NCBI GenBank assembly: GCA_026770575.1
Contig: MU657234.1
Location: forward strand, 37,844 to 101,843
DNA: 64,000 nt
Source: Pelagophyceae sp. CCMP2097
Taxonomy: Eukaryota > Sar > Pelagophyceae
Reading direction: 5' to 3'
Part shown: positions 29,288-39,447 of the stretch, one piece after another
Layout: each line of letters opens with the position of its first letter
Numbering within the stretch: position 1 is the first letter of the stretch
Program-made: the position numbers and the translations under genes
The notes under the pieces: model-generated
Told to the model about the DNA's origin: nothing
The model's database searches: none
Seen by the model: the letters and a program-made list of their open reading frames with translations, nothing else

Positions 29288-31359
29288 CTATGCCTCCTTT
29301 TGACGGACCTTCGCGTCGCGGCAGCCTGCGAGGAGCACGCCTTCTCCAGGCCCGGGCTCTGTAGCGCGCGGGGGTGCGGCGCGGTCTCGCGGCGGTCGCG
29401 CGGCGCGACCGCGTTGGCGCTGCGACGCACCGCGCGGGTTGCCGTTTTCGCCGGCATCGTCGGCGTCGTCTTCGTCGTCGTCGTCGAGCTTTGCGTAGAG
29501 GAAGAAGGCGACTTGGCTGCCGAAGCCGGCTGCGAATCGGAGCGCGAAGCGGAGGTCTTTGCGTGGCGCGGCTTTGGCGTCGGTGCGGAAGCGCAGCGGC
29601 GTGGCGAAGTGGGCGTCGGCTCTCGTGTCGCTCGGCACCGGGGGCACGCGGCCCGTGGCGAGCGCGGCGGCGGCGACGGCGTCCTCGACGCCGGCGCCCA
29701 TGGGGTGGCCCGTGAGGCACTTTGTGTTGACGATGACGAGAAACGATAAGAGCCGCGCGCCAAACGCGGCGCGGAGCGCGGCCACCTCGTTGGCGGCGCA
29801 CGAGCTCGACGGCGTGGCGTGCGTGCCCGTCTCGTGCGAAAAGTAGCAGCCGTGCTTGGCCAGGCTCTCGCGGCGGATGCCGTGCTCGGCCTCGAGCGTG
29901 GATAGGAAGGCAGAAAGCTCGGTGGCGATGTGCGCCCGGTCCATGGCCGCGCCGTGGAAGGCCGAGTTGGAGTAGCGCGTCTCGACGAGGCGGCAGGCGT
30001 ACCTGGACCGCGGCGACGCGCGCGGCGCGCACCGCCGCTCCAGGACCAACCCCACGCCGGCCGCGCCGAGGACCATGCCGCTGCGCCGCGCGTCGAACGG
30101 CCGCGCGCATTCCGTTGCGTTCCTGCGCGCGCGCGCGTCGGGTAAACGGAGCAGGCGGCCGTCGGACGCCGCGTCGCACCGCGCGAGGCTCGCGGCGCCG
30201 AGCGCGACGAAACCGTTGCCGAGCCACGGCAGCAGCGCATCGCCCGAGGCGTCGTCGCCCGCGATGACGACGACGCGGTCGCAACGCCTAGCGGCGCCGA
30301 TCGCGGTCCGGCGGCGCGCGTCTCGACCCGCGGCGGCTGCACTCGCCCCGCGCGGAGGAGGTCGTGCGCGACGCCGATGGCCTGCGTCGTGCCCGCACAG
30401 GCGGCGTTGGTCTGGATGTTGGGCCCGCGCGCGCCCACGAGCTGCGCGAGCTGCGCGTTTGCGAGGACAAGGACCTTGAAGAGGAACTTGCGGTCAAAGG
30501 CGTAGTGCTGCGATTCGTGAGGGTCGGCGCCGCCGTGCGCGGCGAGGTACGCTTCGACGAGCGATTCGAGCGCCGCCGCCGCCACCGCGTCGCCGCCGCA
30601 CTTGGGCCGCAGCGCGTCGGCCAGCTGCGAGAACGTGGCCCTCGCCGCCGACTTGGCCTCAGCGTAGCGCGCGAGCTCGCCGGCGGCCGCGTCCAAAGCG
30701 GGGAAGCTCGAGACATAGATGATCCCCGTCCCGTCGCAAAGGCCCTCGGCCAGCCGCCAGCTCGCCGCGTCGCCGTACCTTCCTTCGACGAGGCCTGCGT
30801 CGCGCAGCGCCTCGAGGCCCGCCGCGACGGCCACCTGCGTGGCGCAGCCCATCGTCGCGCAGAGCGGCTTGGCGATGCCGTAGCGCTCCGCGAGGTCGAG
30901 GTGGCCGAGGCGCGCCGCGACGCCGATGGTCTGCGCCGGCGTCTCGACGGCGACCTTTTCGATGCCGCCGCCGGCGCCCTTGCGCAGCTGCACGACGTTG
31001 CGCTTCAGCAGCGACGCGACGGCGCCGGCATCGAGCTCGCTGATGCGCGACTCGCCCGCGAGGACCTACGGCGGGTCGTGCCTCGTCGCGGGGCGGTGAC
31101 GCTCATCACATCAACGACTCGCTCCGCCTCAGGGCTCCGCGGGCGCTGCGCGGCGCACCGACTCGATGTTGTCGCTCGCGAAGACGGCGCGGTCCTCGCC
31201 GGGCAGGCCCACGGATATGCCGCAGACAAGCACGTCGTCGTCCCCGGGGCCGCGCCGCGCCGCCGCGCCGCCGCGCGCGCGCGCCGGCCGCGCGGCGAGC
31301 CACAGCGCGAGCGCGCCCAAGCAAAAGGCGAGCACCAGCTCGGCGAGGCCCGCGGCCAT
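29288..31359 (-). CDS. Membrane-anchored beta-ketoacyl synthase
   Basis: Exons 31159-31359, 30347-31065 and 29288-30287 encode 639 residues in phase. The N-terminus is a membrane anchor (LAELVLAFCLGALALWLAA). The synthase fold follows: VLVCGISVGLPG, the nucleophile in TNAACAGTTQAIGVAHDLL, the first active-site His in FSHETGTHATPSSS and the second in NTKCLTGHPMGAGVEDA. The C-H-H triad is therefore complete. An insertion of about 100 residues before the Cys (KCGGDAVAAAALESLVEAYL) is larger than in typical FabF. No acyl-carrier, reductase or acyltransferase domain is attached, so it is a stand-alone condensing enzyme for fatty-acid or polyketide chains; the product is unknown. The second intron uses a GC donor. 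The tail after the fold is low-complexity. Confidence 0.78.
30288..30346 (-). other. GC-AG intron in ketoacyl synthase gene
   Basis: On the minus strand it starts GCGAGT and ends CGCTAG, 59 nt. Splicing gives HDLLRAG/RCDRVVVIAGDD, the usual sequence after the active-site Cys. The GT three bases inside the donor would break the frame. Confidence 0.7.
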
Positions 31360-31851
31360 ACCTGCGCCGCGCGCCGGAACGCTCCGCCGGAACACACCGA
31401 CGCCCGGTCAGCCCCTCGGCGCGACGGCTACGTCCAGCAAAGCGGCGGAGCGGGGCGGCCTGCGTCGTCCGCCTCGCAGCGTGGGCCCTCGCTCCTCGCC
31501 GGCGTGCGTCGCTCTCGCCGGCGTTCCCGCGCAAGGGTCGGAAGATCGGACTTTCGATTTTTTCGTCGATTCCGATTTTGTCGACGCCGTGACGCCACAA
31601 AAAGAACATGGACGTCCTTCCTACGGGACGGCGCGGGCGCAACTCCAGCGCCTGTCTGCGTGCGAAATGCATCGGGACCTTGTCTTCCTGGTTGCAACAA
31701 CCCCGGCGAGGGACATATAGCGCCGGGTGCGCCCGCCTCAGTGCGCGTCCTTTCGGGACATCCTTTTGGGACAATCTCAGTGGACATTCTCAGTAGACAT
31801 GCGGCTCCGTGAGCGGCGGGCTTGGGTCGCGGGCCTCGACGGCCAGCCAAA
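31360..31851. other. Intergenic, no recognised gene
   Basis: About 490 bp between the ketoacyl synthase start and the end of the TPR gene. It includes a run of G at 31860-31867 just beyond. No coding signal was accepted. Confidence 0.5.
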
Positions 31852-32367
31852 CTAACAAGGGGGGGGGACGCTCGGGTCCGGTTGCCGCGGCTCGGGCGCC
31901 GGCCGGACCCCGAGCTGGTCGCGGCAGAAGAGGACGTGTCGCGCGATGGAGGCGGTGTAGAGGCACGGATTGATTTGCGTGGCGTGCTCGAAGGCGGCGA
32001 TGGCGGCCGCGTAGTCGCCGATCTGCGTGAGCGCGAGCGCCTTGCCCGCCCAGGCGGAGAAGTGTCGCGGCTGCAGCGTGACGGCGCGCTCGGCGTCGGC
32101 GACGCAGGCGGCAAAGTCGCCGCGGACAAAGTGCGCCTTGGCGCGCAGGTTCCAGGCCTCAGCGTAGTCGGGGAACTGCGCAACGAGCGCGTCCCACGCG
32201 CGGAGCGCGCCCGCGGCGTCGGCGCACGCCTCAAGGCGCCGGCCCTCGTCGATGAGCGCGTTGGTGCGCGGGTCGACGTGCGAGCAGAGCGTGATGGACG
32301 CAAAGTGCTGCAGGATGTACGCCGAGACGCGGTCGCCGCGGCCCGCGTGGAACGCGGCGCGGTCCAT
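31852..32367 (-). CDS. TPR protein, bacterial-like
   Basis: ATG 32367 begins 171 residues with three tetratricopeptide-like units: ACADAAGALRAWDALVAQFP, AEAWNLRAKAHFVRGDFAAC followed by LQPRHFSAWAGKALALTQIG, and DYAAAIAAFEHATQINP. The wording NLRAKAHFVRGD ... LQPRHFSAW is close to short TPR proteins of proteobacteria, so plastid, mitochondrial or laterally acquired origin is possible. The frame is open upstream to an AG at about 32385 (AIFDSF before the Met), suggesting an unresolved 5' exon. TPRs mediate protein binding; the partner is unknown. Confidence 0.6.
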   Translation of the reverse strand: MDRAAFHAGRGDRVSAYILQHFASITLCSHVDPRTNALIDEGRRLEACADAAGALRAWDALVAQFPDYAEAWNLRAKAHFVRGDFAACVADAERAVTLQPRHFSAWAGKALALTQIGDYAAAIAAFEHATQINPCLYTASIARHVLFCRDQLGVRPAPEPRQPDPSVPPPC

Positions 32368-32401
32368 AAACGAGTCGAAGATGGCCTACGGAACGCGCGG
32401 G

Positions 32402-34443
32402 TCAGCAAACAATCACCGATGAACATGCCCTCCAATGCCAATCCCGCGCCGCGCCTCTATCCCCCGCCACGCGCCGCTTTCGCACCGAGTCGTCCTCGCG
32501 GCACGTGTGCACGAAGAAGTGGCACCACGTCTCGCAGAGCGCCTCCGTCACCTTGCGCTCGAGCGGCGTGGCGGCGGCGTCGGACGCGCCGGCGCCGGCG
32601 GACCACTGCGTGCGCAGGTGCTGGTGAAGGTCCCACGCGGCGCGCAGCACGTCGGCCTCGCGCACGAGCGCGAGCGACGCGCGCTCGCGCGGCGTGCCCA
32701 CGGGGAGGAGGAGCCGCTGCAGCAGGGCGCCGCCGGTGCGCGCGGCGGCGGGCTGCCGCTCGCGCTCCGCCGCGGAAAGGCCGGCGTCTGCGAGTGCCGA
32801 GTGGAGCACGCCTGCGGCGACGGCGGCCAGCTGCTGCAGCGCGACGATGCAGCGCTCGAGCGGCGGCCCGCGCGGCCGCCGCAGCACCCACAAAGCGTGC
32901 GTGTTGTCCAGCGAGGCGCCCGAGACGAGCGGGTAGACTTGCGTCAGCGCGAGGAGCGCTTCGCCGCCGGCCGCGGGCGCCGCGTGCAGCATCATGGAGG
33001 AGAAGGGCAGGCCCGCCTCGAGGTCGTCGACGAGTTTCTGCAGGCGCCGCGCCGCGCCCGCGCCGCCGCCGTCGGCGGCGGCCGCCTGCGGCGCGAGCCA
33101 GCCGAGGTCGGCGCCCGCGGCGCCGTCGGCGCGGTAGCCGGAAAGCTCGGCGAGGCGCGGTGAGACGGCGTGGACGCGGCGCGGCCGCGCGAGCGTCGTC
33201 ACTAGCACGAGCGGCTCGTCGTCGTCGCCGCCGCGCGCGCCGGCGACGAGCGCCTCGGCCTGGCGCAGCGTCGTCACGGCGATGTGCTCTCGCGCCTGGC
33301 GGAAGACGGTGGCCGAGAACGCGTCGCAGATTTCGCGCGTCCACGTCGACGAGTCGTGGACCACCTTGGCGGCGGCGACGAGCGGTTCGCCCGCGGCGCC
33401 GCCGACGAACTCGCAGTGCAGCACGCCGCGCAGCTCGATTTCGCGCGACGCGCCGCAGGCCCGCGCGTTCGTCGTGCGGTACCAAAACGAGCACACAAGC
33501 GCGTCGTTGCCGGCGTAGCAGACGTCGCCGACGCCGACGTCGGTGACGACGCGTAAAGGCTCCTCGCCGCAGGCGGCTGAGGCGAAGGCCAGCGCGTCGC
33601 GGTAGCTCGCAAATGACGCCGCGTCGCCGCGCACCGCGTCGCGGCCGCGCAGCAGCCGCCATGACGCCGCCGACTCGCTGCTCCGCGCCGAAGGCAGCAC
33701 GCCCGCGCGCGGCGCCGGCCGCGCGCCCGCCGCCGCCGCCGCCGCCGCGTCGTCGCCGCCCGGCGCCGCCGACGAGGACCGGCACTCCCCCGCCGGGCTC
33801 TCCGCCGCCGGCCGGCCGTCCGCCGCCGCGGCCGGCGGCGGCGGCGCGTCGCCGCCGGCCGCAGCGCCGTCGGCCGGCCGGCCCCAGCCCGGCGAGCACC
33901 AGTAGATGCGCGCGCGCGGCGCGATGACCTCGACGTGCGCGTGCAGCAGCGCGTCGAAGGCGTCTGCGGCGCCGGCGGCGCCGGCGGGCTGCGGCGCGCC
34001 GCTGCTGGTCCAGAGCTCGAGGAACTGGACCGCGCGCGCCCGCAGCGCCGCGCGCCGCAGCTCGACCGCCGGGCCGTCGCCGGTGCCCTGCGTCAAGCGC
34101 TCGAAGAGCCTGCGGGCGACGCCGTCAAGCGGGCTCCGGGCCGGAAGCGAGAGGCGGCCGGGCGTGCCCTTTCGGAAATCTCGTCGTCGCTCGCCTTCAA
34201 AAACCCACGAGGAAATTAGGCGGCCGCCCGGCGCGCGGGGCGCGGCGCCGCGGGCGCGCGCTCGGAAGGGACGCCGCGCGGTGGGGACTCGTCGTGCGTC
34301 GCCTGGAGCCGTTCGACGTACTCGCGCTTCCTCTTGCGCGTGTTCCGCGCGTGCACGCGCGCCGCCTCGCGCTTGCGCTCCAACGCCTTCTTCTTCTCGT
34401 CCTCATCGACCTCGCCCTTGCCCTCGGGCCGGCGCCGCGGCAT
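32402..34443 (-). CDS. bZIP-PAS transcription factor
   Basis: Exon 1 (34289-34443) encodes MPRRRPEGKGEVDEDEKKK followed by the basic region RKREAARVHARNTRKRKREY and the start of the zipper. It joins exon 2 (32402-34109) in phase across a 179-nt intron, continuing LFERLTQGTGDGPAVELRR. Exon 2 has a region resembling an NTF2-like fold (CYAGNDALVCSFWYRTTNA, IELRGVLHCEFVGG) and then a PAS domain (VHAVSPRLAELSGYRADG ... LQKLVDDLEAGLPFSSMMLH). bZIP-PAS combinations are characteristic of stramenopiles. No LOV flavin-binding Cys motif (NCRFLQ type) is seen, so it is not an aureochrome photoreceptor. The last 20 or so codons before 32402 look non-conserved, so the true end may differ. Confidence 0.7.
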
Positions 34444-34949
34444 CGCCTTGATTGTTGGTTATGTTTGGGTTTTCTCTCTTGCACAGCAAATACAGCTGAA
34501 CATGCAAATACACATTTGATCAAGTCCTGGCGTGTCGAGATTTTGGGCCTTGCCCAAGGTTGGGCTCTGAAAAGACGGAGTTTTAAATATTCGCGTTGTC
34601 GCGTGACATCCTTTCAAGGTTCCGACGAGTAAGCCGTCGACGAGGCGACGGCGGCGTCGCAGAAGGACGCAAACGTCGACGCGTGCCAGTCCTCGACTGC
34701 GGCCTCGGCTTGCGAAGTGGTGTCGACTGCTTTGGTTTCATCCTACAACAGTTACTGTACGCAAGTGCCCGGGCCTCACCTCTCCGGTTCTGCTGGATCA
34801 TGCTCAAGAGTGGCTGGGCCCAACCCGGGTGCATACGGCGCACGATCAAAAAAGTCGCTCCCGAGGAGATGCCGAAGTGTGCTCGACGGCGCCATCCCGA
34901 GTCGGTCCTCGAGTTACGGCTGCATGCGCCCCCGGCGTCTGCGCGGCGG
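34444..34949. other. Intergenic, promoter side of bZIP-PAS
   Basis: About 505 bp between the bZIP-PAS start and the FSH1 stop. The part next to the bZIP start (34450-34540) is AT-richer, as expected for promoter DNA. No gene recognised. Confidence 0.5.
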
Positions 34950-35902
34950 CTAGGGCCTCGCGCGGAAGCCCTCGAGGAAGCGGCGGTAGGCGTCGAGGGA
35001 TCCGGGCGAATGGTCCACGACGTGGCCTGCGCGGGCGCGTCGCCCCTCGTTTGCCGCGGGCGGAAAGGTGACGGACCGTTGTCGTGCTCGAGCGTCGTCG
35101 CCGGCGCGGGCCCGAAGCACGCCGCGAGGTCCGCCGAGAGCTTTGGGCGGATGATCGCGTCGTTGCGCCCGATGACGTGGAGCGACGGCAAATCGACGAG
35201 CGGCCGGTCGCCGTCGAGGACGCCGTCGTAGGCGCTGTCGACGGCGTTGAACCGGAAGCCGCCCGCGCAGAGGACGAAGGCCGGCGGAAACGCCCGCAGC
35301 GCCGCGGGCGCAAGCGCGTGCGCCGGCTCGCGCGCCTGGGCACATCGTCAACCGCCACCGCGGGGGGCGCAGCCGCGGGGGCCGCAATCACTCGGCGCGC
35401 AAAGCCACGCACGCTCAGCGCCGCGAGGAGCGAGACGAGCGCCGCGCCCTGCGAGTAGCCGAGGAGGCCGTCGAACGGCATCTCCGCGTGCCGCCGCGCG
35501 ACGGCGTCGACGGACTCCTCGACGCCGTCGTAGAGCCACCCGTGCGCGACCTTGGCGGGCCGCCACCACGCCCGCGCGGCCAGGCCGCGCAGGTCGACGC
35601 CGCTAAAGGCGGGCGAGGGCTCGATCTCGTGCGGCGCGTCCAGAAACGTAAACTCGGCCACGTCGTCGAGCGCGCGCGTGACTCGGTCTACGCAGCGACG
35701 TGCCGGTCCCAAATTCGCAAAGGCCGGCGCCCGCGCGCGAACATTCGGGCTCTCGGCGAGAAGCTGGGTTCCCGCGCAGGGGTGTGTTCGACAATGAGGT
35801 CGACGCGGGTCTCAGCGTACGCATTTTGGCGGCGAAGAGGGAGGCGTGCATCGAGTAGCCATGCAGGCAAAGGATCCGCAGCTTCCCCAGAGTTGCGGCC
35901 AT
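34950..35902 (-). CDS. FSH1-type serine hydrolase
   Basis: ATG 35902 starts exon 1 (35821-35902) encoding [20 protein letters not shown]. After an intron (35688-35820), exon 2 begins at 35687 with [19 protein letters not shown], followed by the nucleophile elbow [21 protein letters not shown] further short intron restores [20 protein letters not shown] and [13 protein letters not shown] (acid region), and the last exon gives [18 protein letters not shown] with the catalytic His. This is the FSH1/OVCA2 alpha/beta hydrolase family. Ser, Asp and His positions are all visible. Family members are small cytosolic esterases; the substrate here is unknown. It is head-to-head with MAGOH, 160 bp apart. 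Confidence 0.8.
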
Positions 35903-36062
35903 GACCCTTGTATCAAAGGACAGGAACAGGGTGTGTCTTTCACCAGTCGCTAAAACGTTGTGGACTCGCCAAACTCGCGCACTCGTCGAGGTCGCAGGGC
36001 AGCTCGCGCGGTTCGGCAGCGCGCGTTTTGCTCGGGGCAAGGGCGCCTGCACCTCCGCGACC

Positions 36063-36830
36063 ATGGGCGATGATTTCTACCTGCGCTACTACGTCGGGCA
36101 CAAGGGCAAGTTCGGGCACGAGTTTATGGAGTTTGAGCTCCACTCAAACGGCAAGCTCCGCTACGCCAACAACTCCAACTACAAGAACGACTCGATGATC
36201 AAGAAGGAGGGTACGTCTGCGCCTTGTCGACGCGCCCGAGGGCCCTTTCGCGACGCGAAAACCGACCCGTATACGCGCAGTCACGGTTTCAAAAGCCGTC
36301 GTCGACGAGCTCAAGAGGATCGTCACCGAGTCCGAGGTGACGCGCGAGGACGACAACCAGTGGCCGCAGGCGGTGAGGAATTGACGATGGCGGGCTTTTT
36401 GATTTTGTTTCACTCGCGGAGACGCGTCCTCGGCCGACCCGAGCCTCTCACTGCCCGTTGACGACTTTTGTTTGTCCTTCGTCCGACCGCACCCTTGATG
36501 CCACGCAGGACCGCGTCGGGAGGCAAGAGCTCGAGATCAAGATTGGCAACGATCACATCGCATTCACGGTGCGTCTTCTTCGTCGCGTTTAAAGATGACT
36601 CCTCCCCAGAAACCACAATTCCGAACGTCGTAGTGCGCCAAGATCGGCTCGCTCCTCGACGTGCAAGACTCGAAGGACCCCGAGGGCCTGCGGATATTCT
36701 ACTACCTCGTCCAGGACCTGAAGTGCTTCGTCTTCTCGCTGATCGCGCTCCACTTCAAGGTGCGTGCGGCGCCTGATGATGCACCCAACACTGCATCACG
36801 TGGCCGTCACAGATCAAGCCCATCCCGTAA
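36063..36830 (+). CDS. MAGOH: Exon-junction complex protein mago nashi
   Basis: Five exons (36063-36210, 36281-36372, 36509-36568, about 36634-36759, 36813-36830) give 147 residues, nearly identical to mago nashi throughout: [92 protein letters not shown] and the ending IKPI plus one Pro. MAGOH forms a heterodimer with Y14 in the exon-junction complex and locks eIF4A-III on spliced mRNA. Introns are about 53-136 nt and all GT-AG. The final exon is only 18 bases. This conserved gene calibrates the splice rules used elsewhere in the window. Confidence 0.97.
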
Positions 36831-37069
36831 GCTGCGCATCGTCGCTCGGCGCGTCCGAGCCCCACGACGCCGGCACACTCGTCTCATTGTGCCGGCGGAT
36901 GCGCGGCTCGTCCAGAAGCGCAGCAGAAGGAGACCCGGCCGGCGCCCCGGTTTGATGCGCAGACAAGTTTGACGGCACCGCGCGCGAAAGCCGCTCGCGG
37001 CGATATCAATACTAAGAAAAGGTGTTCGAACATGCATGCCTCACTCAGGCTTCCTGACTCGCAACGACT

Positions 37070-37405
37070 TCACCGAAAAGTGTGCTTGGTTACCATGTTA
37101 TTATCTACTCGCCCTGCAAAAGGGCTTGACGGGTCCGCGCGCCTCGCCCAGTGTGTAGCCACCGTCAGGCCCTGCATATAGTAGTAACCGGTCGTGCACG
37201 TCAGCACGGGCAGCGCCGCCAGCCCGTAGCCGCCCGCGTGGCGGTAGACAAAGGCGACGAGCTGCTCCGTCAATCGCACGGGCGGGGCCCCCGTCTCGAT
37301 CTTGTTCGCCAAGAGCAGACCCCAAAGCGGGAACAGCGCCGCGACAATCGACGCCGCCCACACGCCGTCCATCGGCGCCTCCGCCGCGTCCGGCGGCGCA
37401 CCCAT
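37070..37405 (-). CDS. Small two-span membrane protein, unknown
   Basis: ATG 37405 opens 111 residues with hydrophobic segments WAASIVAALFPLWGLLLA and YGLAALPVLTCTTGYYY. The middle (KIETGAPPVRLTEQLVAFVY) looks like real protein. The C-terminal 25 residues read like non-coding sequence, so the exon probably ends earlier, near 37140-37160, and another exon may follow. No family is recognised. From 36831 to 37069 nothing else is seen. Confidence 0.45.
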   Translation of the reverse strand: MGAPPDAAEAPMDGVWAASIVAALFPLWGLLLANKIETGAPPVRLTEQLVAFVYRHAGGYGLAALPVLTCTTGYYYMQGLTVATHWARRADPSSPFAGRVDNNMVTKHTFR

Positions 37406-37689
37406 GCGCCCTTCGAGGAGCCGTAGACGGTCTCGGCGCTGGATTGACGGCTAGCGGCTCGAGCGGCGTCGCGGCGAACCGTGTTGGGATGGGTCGCCTT
37501 GCCTTGTCGCCTTGCCTTGCAGAATCATTTAGCGAATTACTAGTAAAACCTCGCTCCGTCGTGACCGAAGCGGCACTGTGGCGTTCCAGGTCCGTGCCTC
37601 GAGGGCTCCTCTCCACCGCTTGTCGGGGACTCCCCTGCGGGCCGGTTATTCGGTCGCGACCACCCCGACGCGCTATGCAAAGGGGCAGA

Positions 37690-38790
37690 CCACGATAGGT
37701 ATTGTTGTTGCTATTGCCAGAGGGACTGCTCGCCCGACGCAGTATCGTGATCAGCGGTGGCTGCAGACGCCCCTGGAAGGGGGAGCGTGGCAGGTGNNNN
37801 NNNNNNNNNNNNNNNNNNNNNNNNNNNNNNNNNNNNNNNNNNNNNNNNNNNNNNNNNNNNNNNNNNNNNNNNNNNNNNNNNNNNNNNNNNNNNNNNNNNN
37901 NNNNNNNNNNNNNNNNNNNNNNNNNNNNNNNNNNNNNNNNNNNNNNNNNNNNNNNNNNNNNNNNNNNNNNNNNNNNNNNNNNNNNNNNNNNNNNNNNNNN
38001 NNNNNNNNNNNNNNNNNNNNNNNNNNNNNNNNNNNNNNNNNNNNNNNNNNNNNNNNNNNNNNNNNNNNNNNNNNNNNNNNNNNNNNNNNNNNNNNNNNNN
38101 NNNNNNNNNNNNNNNNNNNNNNNNNNNNNNNNNNNNNNNNNNNNNNNNNNNNNNNNNNNNNNNNNNNNNNNNNNNNNNNNNNNNNNNNNNNNNNNNNNNN
38201 NNNNNNNNNNNNNNNNNNNNNNNNNNNNNNNNNNNNNNNNNNNNNNNNNNNNNNNNNNNNNNNNNNNNNNNNNNNNNNNNNNNNNNNNNNNNNNNNNNNN
38301 NNNNNNNNNNNNNNNNNNNNNNNNNNNNNNNNNNNNNNNNNNNNNNNNNNNNNNNNNNNNNNNNNNNNNNNNNNNNNNNNNNNNNNNNNNNNNNNNNNNN
38401 NNNNNNNNNNNNNNNNNNNNNNNNNNNNNNNNNNNNNNNNNNNNNNNNNNNNNNNNNNNNNNNNNNNNNNNNNNNNNNNNNNNNNNNNNNNNNNNNNNNN
38501 NNNNNNNNNNNNNNNNNNNNNNNNNNNNNNNNNNNNNNNNNNNNNNNNNNNNNNNNNNNNNNNNNNNNNNNNNNNNNNNNNGCCGCTGCCTTCGAGGGCA
38601 GCCGCAGGTTGTGTTGCCAGAGTGACTGCGGGCCAGACGCAGTGTCGTGGGAAAGGGAATTGGAGATCTGGTCCTTGTGGGCCCCCCTCCGCCGGGGGGG
38701 AGCCCTCCGAGACCCGGCGGACACCGCCGGGTAAGGGGGCCTTCTGCGACTGCCTTCGGGGGCAGGCGCAGGACGAGTGCGGGGAGCACG
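37690..38790. repeat. Tandem-repeat tract around an assembly gap
   Basis: Left of the gap (about 37697-37790) and right of it (38607-38650) the same pattern recurs: TTGCCAGAG(G/T)GACTGC, then GACGCAGT(A/G)TCGTG, and Pro/Arg-coding phrases such as CTGCAGACGCCCCTGG against CTTCGAGGGCAGCCGCAG. Copies are diverged. A minisatellite-like array that failed to assemble is the likely cause of the gap. No gene is supported here although long frames run through the N run. Confidence 0.6.
37797..38581. other. Assembly gap (785 N)
   Basis: Run of undetermined bases inside the repeat tract. Confidence 0.99.
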
Positions 38791-38951
38791 GGATCGGTGC
38801 CGCGCCGTCGGGCAGCGTGGGCACGAGCGGGACCAGGTGCTGCACGTCGAGGCCGCCAAAAGCAAAATGCAAAAGTTCAGTGAACGCTCGAAGATGTCGA
38901 GAAGTCACACTGACATGATGATGGTAGGAATTCCTATCCTCTTGAGTCAGG

Positions 38952-39107
38952 CTTGCCGGGATATAAATAAAAACCCTCATGCCAACGACAGGTCGGCGTA
39001 CGCCACTCGTGGCGTCCGACCGCCCTCTCCTCTGGGCCCACTCGACCTTTATTGCCATCACCTCTCCAGTTGTCTCTTGCCGGGATATAAATAAAACCCC
39101 TCATGCC
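38952..39107. repeat. 32-bp direct repeat, two copies
   Basis: The unit starts CTTGCCGGGATATAAATAAA and ends CCTCATGCC. It occurs at 38952-38983 and 39076-39107 with one mismatch. Both contain a TATA-like ATATAAATAAA. The surrounding 38600-39400 region is otherwise non-coding as far as I can tell. Confidence 0.75.
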
Positions 39108-39402
39108 CCTCATGCCTCATCCTCGAACAATTGGCTCCGGGCCTCTGGGCCTGGAAGCCAACCTTTGACTCGGGTTTGACGGTCATACCCCTTTGGGCCA
39201 GCCCCAGTCACTGGCACCCAGGGTGGATCTTAAGCAAGCAACAATTGTATGAAACTTGAAAGAAGGCGAGAGCGGCGTATGCTATAGGGAGATACGGGAC
39301 GCGCGTAGGATGCCCCGGAGGAATCGGTGAGCTCGCTCGTTCGTTGGATGCAGATTCCCACCCAGGTGTCGTGGACGACGGGAGGGCGTTTTCGCGCACT
39401 CA

Positions 39403-39447
39403 TCAATCGAACATGCTCTTAATGAACAACGCGGCGTCGTCAAAGGA
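39403..39447 (-). pseudogene. Remnant of rhomboid gene 3' end
   Basis: The minus strand reads FDDAALFIKSMFD then stop, matching the FDDATMFIKRMFD stop that ends the rhomboid gene at 45919. Similarity continues about 50 bp past the stop (GACGGGAG, then CTCATCAATC against CTCCTCAATC). Nothing upstream matches the rhomboid body. It is a relic of a duplicated 3' end, or less likely the last exon of a paralogue. The rest of 37406-39878 shows only the repeats and gap already listed. Confidence 0.5.

Noticed and set aside
32457..33899. 480-codon minus-strand frame of Arg/Gly/Ala
   Set aside because: Alternative frame of the bZIP-PAS exon; composition only.
36063..36830. Frames at 36468-36972 overlapping MAGOH
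   Set aside because: They are read-through of introns in the wrong frame; MAGOH exons account for the sequence.
37578..38918. Long frames crossing the 785-N gap on both strands
   Set aside because: They stay open only because N bases are read as X. The flanks are repeats.
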